A stretch of DNA of 64,000 bases from Cryptomeria japonica (Eukaryota > Streptophyta > Pinopsida > Cupressales > Cupressaceae), in the NCBI RefSeq assembly GCF_030272615.1, contig NW_026728909.1:1-64000 (forward strand), given 5' to 3'. Every line of letters starts with the position of its first letter. The stretch's first letter is position 1. A program made the translations under genes and the position numbers. The notes under the pieces were generated by a model. The model was not told where the DNA came from. It was given only the letters and a program-made list of their open reading frames with translations, and made no database searches. Positions 56,260 through 64,000 of the stretch are shown here, in pieces.

Positions 56260-56961
56260 CTAGTGTGCCCAATTGGATAAATTTTCCATCAAACTTGGTG
56301 ATGGGTTGTGTTGATTGATGTGTCGATGCAGAAGGTTGTCCATGAGATTTTGGTGATGTTGGTAATTTTGATAGACACATGGGTTCAAAATAGTATTCTC
56401 CCATGCCTTGATCTTTGATTTCAACTTTTGTTTGAAGTCCATGGATAAAGACTTGATTTTTTCTTGATGATGATCTAATGCTAAGGAAGCTGGAGCTTTC
56501 CTATTGTGTGGAACTAGGCTGTCTTGAGCTGTCCCCATAGCATTGCAATGTTGAAAAGGATTATTATCGGTAGATATGGAGATTTCCTGTCCATTATATG
56601 GGAATTTGACACACTGATGGTATGTTGAAGGCACTACTTGCATTTCATGTATCCAAGGATGACCCAATAGAATATTGTATGTTAAGTCTATGTCTAAGAC
56701 TTGGCACATAGTGTCCCTTTGTATCAGTCCTACCTAAATAGGTAGTATCACTGTTCCTTTAGATGACTTGTCTTCATCATCATAGGCCTTGATGGTGATC
56801 TTTTTGTTTGGATCAATAGACTTCTCAAAGAAGCCTAATGCACGGATAAGCTTTAAAGCACATATATTGAGACCAACTCCTCCATCTCTTAATACTCTTT
56901 TAACTCGATGTTTGTAGACTAAGACTTTGATATGAAGGGGAGTGTTATGTGGATGACTCAA
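56260..56961 (-). pseudogene. Ty3/gypsy protease (copy 2)
   Basis: Identical to 2521-3222 as far as I can see, with the same DGG catalytic site and the same internal stop. Confidence 0.85.
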
Positions 56962-56991
56962 AGAGACATTATCATGTTGGAAAAGGTGAGT

Positions 56992-58954
56992 TTATGAGGC
57001 CCTGTCATATGAGCCACCATGGCTTGGAATTTTATCAATGTCCAGATCTTGAGGAATGTTTGTTTCAACCAATGCTTGTTCTAAGATATCCTTATCTTTT
57101 GGTGAGAACTTGAGCAACTCGAGTATAGATATTTGAGCAGGAGTTCTCTGTAGTTGATAAACCAAATCATATTGAGTATTGGGAATAGTGGTGGATGTTG
57201 ATGTATGCCCTTTCAAGACACATTTTTGAGCTTTGGTTGTCACATTGATTGATGCATGGTCTTGTTTGTCCTTGATTTTATGACATTTATTTGGTTATCA
57301 TCTATCAATATGTGATTGATGGTGTTGTTGTACAGGTGATTTATACAAGCTCCTCTTGTATCATTTGATGATGGAGCTCCTCCCTTCTTGTAATTTGGAA
57401 GAGGATTTTTAAAAGCATCGTGGTCACCGTTTGTTTTGAGACCATCAACCATTAAATCACCTCTATTGATCATATCCTGAACAATATTCTTAAGCCTCAT
57501 GAAATCATTTGTGTGATGTCCTTTGTTTCGATGAAAATCACAAAAATACGAATCATTCCACCAAGGTGGTTTGACCTGGGGTTCAAAGTTGTTTATGGTC
57601 AGTAATGTGATAATTTTGTTCGCCAGGAGTTCTCGAAATGTCAATTCTAAGGTTTTCCCTAATGGTGTGTAGATGTGTCTATTTGGGAAAGTGTTGGTGT
57701 TACCTCTTTGGTTTGTATTATTCCCTCAGTTAGCCTTGTTTATTGTTGTTGCCTTGGGTATTGTTATTGGTATTTGAAATTGAAGGTCCTTGATTGGTAT
57801 TTTGTGGATAAGTGTTAGTGCCTTGATTAACACCCTTTTGATTTTTGTTAGATTGTGGATTACCTCATAAAGCTAATACTGGTTGTTTGGACTTCATATC
57901 ATTAGCATCAGCTCCTCCATCATTAACAATGTTTTTGTTTCTTGTCCAAAATCTTGATTTGTCTAAAGTGTTGTTGTTATTTTTATTGTTAAAGGAGTGA
58001 GTGTTGGATGAGTTAATTCCTTCCTTAAATAACTTCAATGTTCCTTTCTTGATGTAGGCTTCCTCTACTTGGATTCCATTTTCTATCAACTTGGTGAAAG
58101 CTGGTATGCATTGGAGCTTGAGTTGATAACACATCTCACTATTTAGATTGTCAATAAAGATCTCCATCTTTTCCTTTTCAGGCATGTCTCGAGGATATCT
58201 TGAAACCATACGTCTCCAACACTGAAGAAACACCATGAATGTTTCATTGCTTTTTTATTTGGTGTTGCATACATCCAACATGGTGATTGCATGCTAAATA
58301 TTATAGGAGTATTTTGTGATAAATTTGTTTACAAACTCATCAAATGATCTGATGGGAAGTGTAAGTTTAGACAACCACTCCATTGTTTTCCCTCCCAAAC
58401 TTCTTGGGAATAGTCTCATTAAGAATCATCGTGAGAAAACTCTAGGCTTATGGTACAAAATTCCCGAACATGATTGCGAGGATCACTTTTACCATCGTAT
58501 TTGTCGTACTTTCGCATATCTGAATTTGGGGGAAAAGGTATCATGTTTAATCTCCTGTCAAAGGAGTAAGGACAGATTTCATCCAAGGAGTATCGCATTG
58601 TGGTCCCTTGTTGCATGTTCTACATTTGCCTTTGCAGCATTTGGATTTGTTGTGTAAGAGTGACCATGGGTGCATTTGTATGTCGAGGGAAACCTTCCCC
58701 CTTTCATTAAGATTATCCTGAGGTCGGCCATGGTTGTGTTCGGGGGTGTTATTTTGTTCATGCATGATTTATGGGCCATGTGTTTCTTCTTCTATTTTTT
58801 GGTCTTGATAGGCATAATTTCTAGACCTTGTTCTAAAAATTCTTTCAGCGACATTCCTTAAGTTTTCGGTATTAAAATCTTTAGGAAGTGTAACTCCTTT
58901 TCTAGTTAGCATGAGCATATATTTTTCCTCGTTTGCTTCAATAAGTCTTTCCAT
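56992..58954 (-). pseudogene. Ty3/gypsy gag (copy 2)
   Basis: Copy of 3253-5215 with one Val/Leu difference at 57626. It shares all stops and frameshifts, so the decay predates the duplication. Confidence 0.85.
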
Positions 58955-58998
58955 GAGCCTTTGGAATGAGGGGTTTTCTTGACATTCTTGGAGTTTTC

Positions 58999-59220
58999 AT
59001 TCCTTAGTCACTTTGCTCAATGATTTGAGAGAAAAGACATTGACTTGAGGGATCATGTTAGATAGAGAACAATGGAACATCCCTTGGGAAGTTGAGCTAT
59101 TCAATATAGCTCCATAACTTGCACCAAGAGTCCCATTGGTGTGTGGATCTTTTGGAACCTTAATTTTACGTTTCTATACACCACATTTCCTGCACACATT
59201 TGTGGCACCCACCATGGGGC
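58999..59220 (+). repeat. LTR-end/PBS inverted repeat, left arm (copy 2)
   Basis: Copy of 5260-5481. The opposite arm is 60438-60663. Confidence 0.9.
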
Positions 59221-59278
59221 CGAACCCCATTAATCTTATCATTTTTTTTGTAGGAGCAATATTGCAAGCACGTGGGAA

Positions 59279-59569
59279 AGCTGGTTTAGCACATTGGGAC
59301 CTTTCTTTAGTGCGTAGAAACATTAGTTAGTGCTTCTAGTATACTGTTTAGTGAAGACCTCTCCACTAGCACATTTAGACTTTTTGTTAGCACCTGATAT
59401 TCTGGTTGTATTCTATATCATCATAACGCATTCGACAAACATAGTAGAACATTCGGTAACCATCTTAGCGCATAGAAGTCATTTTGTAGCACATTTTCAT
59501 GTTTTTGTAGTGCATCTGCATGTTTCTGTAGCTCACCTGTGCAATAGTCTAATGCATAGCTCTAACAAA
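59279..59569 (+). repeat. TAGCGCAT-like short repeats (copy 2)
   Basis: Copy of 5540-5830. Confidence 0.65.
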
Positions 59570-60437
59570 GGAAAACACAAAACTGTAATCGAAGAAAGAA
59601 AATTTTAGGCTTGTGAAGCCCACCCTCAGAATTTGATTATTTTGCTAACTGATTTTGTTCAGGTTCTAACCTTTTTCTGCAGGAGCAATAGGAGTTAGTT
59701 TAAGTTTTTCTTTTCTTTCTTTCAAAAGTTAGTTAAAAAGAACTCACCCTCTTTTTTATTGCAAAAGCTTAAAATAAACCTCATAAGTTCTTTGGGATGT
59801 TTAAAATGAACTTCATACTTTCCTTTGGTATTTAAAACAAAACTTCATCTTTTCCTTATTGCATGGGTAAAAAGAACAACAAAGAAAAAAATTTCATTCT
59901 TCCAAGTTAGGAAAACACTTCGTTCGGGTTTAAAAAGAACAACAAATTTACTTTTCAATCAACAAAGGTAAAAAGAAATTCACCTTCCTTTGGTGCCTAA
60001 AAGGATTCATTTTAATTTATTGCAAAAGTAAAAGAAACTCATCTTTATTTTGTGTAAGGAAAAAGGGAAAGTTCTCACTTATCAACTTTAATTTTGTTGA
60101 CCAAAATCACGATTTCTTTTGTTGACCAGGATTTCCAATTTTTTGATAGAAAATCATTGCTATAAAAGGTTAAAAAGAACACCATACTTTTTGGAGCAAA
60201 ATCTCCAAATAGAAGTTAGCAAATCATTTCTTTGAAAGGTTAAAAAGAACACTTGAGTGCCTTGTCTCGAAAGTGGAAAGTATATGCTCTCCCCTTAATT
60301 GGGTGACCAAAATGCCAAACCACTCTTTCATGCTTTCTTCATTTCAAGCAGTTAAATCATTTAGCAAGCCTGTCATCCCGAGTTTCTCTTAGAGTGCCAT
60401 TTAAATGGTCGGTGAGAAGGGAATGACCTAATTTCGA

Positions 60438-60455
60438 GCCCCATGGTGGGTGCCA
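60438..60455 (-). other. Primer binding site of gypsy element (copy 2)
   Basis: Same motif as 6699-6716. The T-to-C difference at 60435 lies just outside it. Confidence 0.8.
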
Positions 60456-60459
60456 GAAA

Positions 60460-61887
60460 TGTTTGTGGGAAATGCAGTGGTGTACAAAAACATAAAATTC
60501 AGGTTCCAAAAGATCCACACACCAATGGGACTCTTGGTGCAAGTTATGAAGCTATATTGAATAGCTCAACTTCCCAAGGGATGTTCCATTGTTCTCTATC
60601 TCACAGGATCCCTCAAGTCAATGTCTTTTCTCTCAAATCACGGAGCAAAGTGACTTAGGAATAACAACTCAAAGAATGGGTGATGTTTGATTAATTTACC
60701 ATGATTTCATTCCTAGACATGTATGATATTGAATCTATGATGATTTTAAACTAGTATGAATTTTATGTTATGATAAAGATTAGCAATCCTCTCCTAACAA
60801 TATATACTAGTCTAACATGGATATGCTATGATATTTAAAATTACTTCTAAAATGATATTAAGATGATTTTATCAAAGAGAGGCTAAATGCTTAGTAAAAT
60901 GACTATAGATTACATGCATGAAACTTGGATATCTCAAAATGAGAGAATGAGAGCTCTATTTATAGGGAAAATAGGGAAATGGATGGTCAAGATTGGATAA
61001 TCTTAACAAGGGCCAGGATTGAAAGTTATCAATCCATGTTTACAATTCTCACCAATGAAATGGTGACAATTGTCAACAAGAGGTTGCTTGAGAGGAGATG
61101 AAATAATAATTAAATGCTTGAGAAGACATGATGGTTACCTTAGGAGCTAAGGGTTAATGTTAGGTTAGGGTTATCCATTGGATAAAGCTTTTACCCAAGC
61201 AGTAAACTCTTGTGCAAGGGTTAAAGGGATAACCAAAGTTAAAGCCATGAATGTTTTATGAGACCCTTGGGCTAGATGAGGGTTGAGTTAGAGAGAAAGT
61301 CTCTAGCCATGAAAGAAGGTTGAGTTAACCATTAATGGTTATGAAGACTTTGAGGGTTAACTTGTTGAGGACATAAAGCCTTTAATAGTTATTGAAGACT
61401 TTGAGGGTTTGAGAAGTGACTTCCCTTTTCTTAGGGATGTGACAATAATTAGGAGATGGATTAGGCTAAATTAGAATTGATTAGAATAATCTAGAAGGGG
61501 TTTAGGGAGGCAAGTGGGAGATGTAGGAAAATGGAAGTGGAGGAAAAAGGAATTTAATTAAAATAAAACTACTTTATTTCAATCAAATAGATGCAACTTG
61601 CATAAATACAAGTGAGGGATTTAAATAAATAAATTAGAATTATTTATTTGCAAGGATTAATTTAATTAAATGTAAGTTTAATTAAAAGGGGAGAAGGGGG
61701 AATTTAATTAAATAAAGTAATTTATTTAATCAAAGGCTAGAAAAGGCTTAGGTGAACTTAATTAAATAAATTGAGTAATTCATTTAATCAAATAGATGAA
61801 TATAAAGAATTTAATTAAATAGAAGAATGAGATTAAAATAAATATTAAATATTCATTTAGGAAAGTGGTCAGATTTATACGTCTACA
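60460..61887 (-). mobile_element. Ty3/gypsy 5' LTR (copy 2)
   Basis: Copy of 6721-8148 with one substitution noted (60641). Its TATA box is at 60956-60964 on minus. Confidence 0.85.
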
Positions 61888-63147
61888 ATAATTACTATCA
61901 TATCACCAATAATGTGATAAAGGCAATTTGTATGTAATATATAGTTACGGAAAAATTTCTCCCATCTTATTATTATAGTTTTAAAATTTTAAATATGTGT
62001 ATATCCATGCAAATTTATTAGAATCCACTATTATGGATTGAGTTGATACAATATGTATTGGAAAGTAGATTAGTTTTGTGTTGAGTATATTTATTTATTA
62101 ATTCTTACTCTATCTTATTAGCACCATATGTCCTTGTCACATCAAAGAGTGACATATCTTACTACAAACATAAAATAAATACATAATGAATACATATTTC
62201 AAAATTAGAAATATATAACAACTTTCAACTAAAAAATATAAAATTAATTTCAAGTAAAATGAAATAATCTTTCCAAATAAAATAACTCATAACATTTAAA
62301 TAAAAATAAGAACAAGAAAAAAAAAATGTCAAGTAATATAATTTTAATTATTGTAAAGTAATTTGGCTCATGGGTTCCTTTCCCTATTGAGGTGGTTGGA
62401 GATAGGGTGAAGAACTGATAGTGCTAAGTGCAAAAGTGTGTGGACTTCTTAAAGGCCTCCATTAATGTAGTGAGTCTAGATCATGTCAACTCGTCCTTTG
62501 CATTCACAAACAACCAAAAACCTAATCAAGATATTCCAAAAGGTAATAATGTGAAAATTGAAACTTAGTTTCTCTAGTATGTTTAGTTTGAATGTAAAGC
62601 TGATAAGAGATATTGGATGTAGCTACTATGTAGGATTTTGTCTAAGTAAGTAAGAGTAGAGATGCATTCTGGCCCTATTTTAGATTTGTTATTTAATTGA
62701 AAAATTTTCAATTTTTAATATATATGGAATGCAACACCCAAAAGTAGCTAGTTTACAAAAAAATCAATTGTGACTCAAAATTTTATTTGATGAATGTAAA
62801 TAATCTATATTTTAAAATTAAGATTTATAATTCAAAACAAGTAAATATCTGTATTATTTGAATATATATATATATATTTAATATATTAGAACTTAAAATG
62901 TTAAAAAGATAACTGCATATGGATTAGCTTTTCCTCATTACCCATTAAAATACCGATGGAATTTTATTTACAATAAACTGTGATACTTGGAAACTGGCAT
63001 GTATACCTTACACCAACCGATGGCTTATTTACATGACTCTACCAAATGATAGTTTATGCCACCATATATCAGATACTAAATACACGGGTGATAAGATCAT
63101 AGCTGATTATTTGGAGGTTATAATGACTATGATGATCCTATATATAT
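61888..63147. other. 3' flank of TLP-D (copy 2)
   Basis: Copy of 8149-9408, noncoding, with the shared TLP 3' UTR phrases near 63030-63140. Confidence 0.75.
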
Positions 63148-63942
63148 CTAGGGACAGAATACAATACTATAGTCGGTGGTACCAGAGGGGCAGGTGAAAG
63201 TGCTGGAAGAATCGTCCTTAGCATAACTGTATGCCTGTGGGCACTGGTTCTTGAACATCATCGAGTAGTTTGTGGCGGGGCAGTTCTTGACATAGGAACC
63301 TCTGCAGCAATACTGGTCAGTTTGAAAGACAGTACAGGCACTATTGCATCCACCATTCACCTTCAATTCAGCAGGGCAAGCAGCATTCACGTCGGCTTTG
63401 CATGCAGGGGCAGTGCACTGTCCATTTGTAGGATTGATGGAGAGAGGAACGTTGAAGCCGTCAACCAGGGAGACATCGTAGAAGTCCTGGTTGCCATCTC
63501 CATTTAGGGTGTTCTCGACCAGCGTGGTCGGAACGCCCCCCGAGACTTGGCAGCTCAGTTGGCCGTTGCAGTCACCAGTTTGACAGGTTCCTCGGCCGCT
63601 CGCATCGAAAGAACAGCCAGTTCGGCCCCAGAATCTTGCCGCCTTTGTCCCTGCCGGCACATCGACGGTCCATGTCTGACCTTGGTCAAGCTGCTGCCCT
63701 CCTCCTGGTAGTCCTGCCGCCCAAACTGTGTACCCGCACTGGTTTCGTATATCAAACTTAACTGCCCACGCCTCTGCAACAAAACATACACACACAAAAA
63801 TTATCGTAAGGCCTAGAGAGATGTATATACCATTCAACAACCTACAACACGTATTATTTTACCAACACATCTTACGTTGCATATGCAAAGATATGGCCAG
63901 TCCAGCCACAAGAACAAGCGCAAGATCTGATACCATGGCCAT
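63148..63942 (-). CDS. TLP-D: intact thaumatin-like protein (PR-5 family)
   Basis: Exon 1 is 63942-63876 (67 bp), the intron 63875-63774 (102 bp, GTAAG...TTGCAG, phase 1), exon 2 63773-63148, giving 230 residues. Residues 1-26 are a signal peptide ([16 protein letters not shown] core), so the product is secreted. The mature chain has all 16 cysteines of large thaumatin-like proteins, the [10 protein letters not shown] signature, REDDD residues (Arg in FWGR, Glu in TTLVEN, Asp in [11 protein letters not shown]) and the C-terminal [10 protein letters not shown]-5 proteins are typically antifungal defence or pollen proteins, and this one closely resembles the cypress-family PR-5 allergen group. 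Asn after the REDDD Glu is unusual; copy 1 has Tyr. The TATA box lies beyond the window end. Confidence 0.93.
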
Positions 63943-64000
63943 TATACCGTCTGAATTGAACGATTGAATGAAGATAGATAGATTGGGTATATGAGGAGGG

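Larger units (their letters stand above)
53740..64000. repeat. Copy 2 of the >=10.26-kb near-identical direct duplication
   Basis: Same orientation as 1-10260, about 99.85% identical by my count, with one extra C in a C-run of the thaumatin-like gene. It continues to the window's last base. The unit period is therefore 53.74 kb if this is a tandem duplication. The sequence beyond 64000 is predicted to resemble 10261 onward. Confidence 0.97.

Overview
The window looks like plant nuclear DNA from a conifer, most likely the cypress family (Cupressaceae). The evidence is AT-rich, gene-poor sequence packed with decayed and nested LTR retrotransposons, around a small family of two-exon thaumatin-like (PR-5) genes. 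Their 16-cysteine protein is very close to the juniper/cypress PR-5 group that includes the pollen allergens Jun a 3 and Cup a 3. The family assignment is from recognition, not a search.

Layout. 1-8148: 3' part of an antisense plant-mobile-domain (PMD) pseudogene, then a minus-strand Ty3/gypsy gag-protease-RT remnant with its PBS and 5' LTR. 8149-15420: two thaumatin-like genes head to head (TLP-A minus, TLP-B plus), each broken by one lesion, with 3' flanks that are inverted copies of each other. 15420-22300: old repeats, a gypsy integrase remnant, a tRNA-like sequence and an EF-hand gene fragment. 22305-27875: a complete Ty1/copia element with two LTRs. 28500-29952: a third, heavily deleted thaumatin-like pseudogene (TLP-C). 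31178-37312: three solo LTRs, each with a perfect 5-bp target duplication; one sits inside a conserved retroelement ORF. 37612-48551: a second, older minus-strand copia element that carries a nested plus-strand gag fragment. 48600-49230: a LINE RNase H remnant. 49547-54590: a gypsy 3' LTR and PPT, degenerate short repeats, a 35-bp minisatellite interrupted by a ~1.09-kb terminal-inverted-repeat element, and the PMD pseudogene.

53740-64000 repeats 1-10260 almost base for base. By eye I found 14 substitutions and one 1-bp indel. Both copies run off the window, so this is a direct duplication with a 53.74-kb period: either a very recent tandem segmental duplication or an assembly duplication. 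The single indel decides whether the thaumatin-like gene is broken (copy 1) or intact (copy 2). TLP-D at 63148-63942 is the only host gene in the window with an intact reading frame.

Nothing here forms a pathway. The host content is a PR-5 cluster evolving by inverted and direct duplication, promoter rearrangement and pseudogenisation, in a region shaped by retrotransposon insertion, LTR-LTR recombination and transition-type decay. I found no rRNA genes, CRISPR arrays, bacterial operons or convincing functional tRNA.
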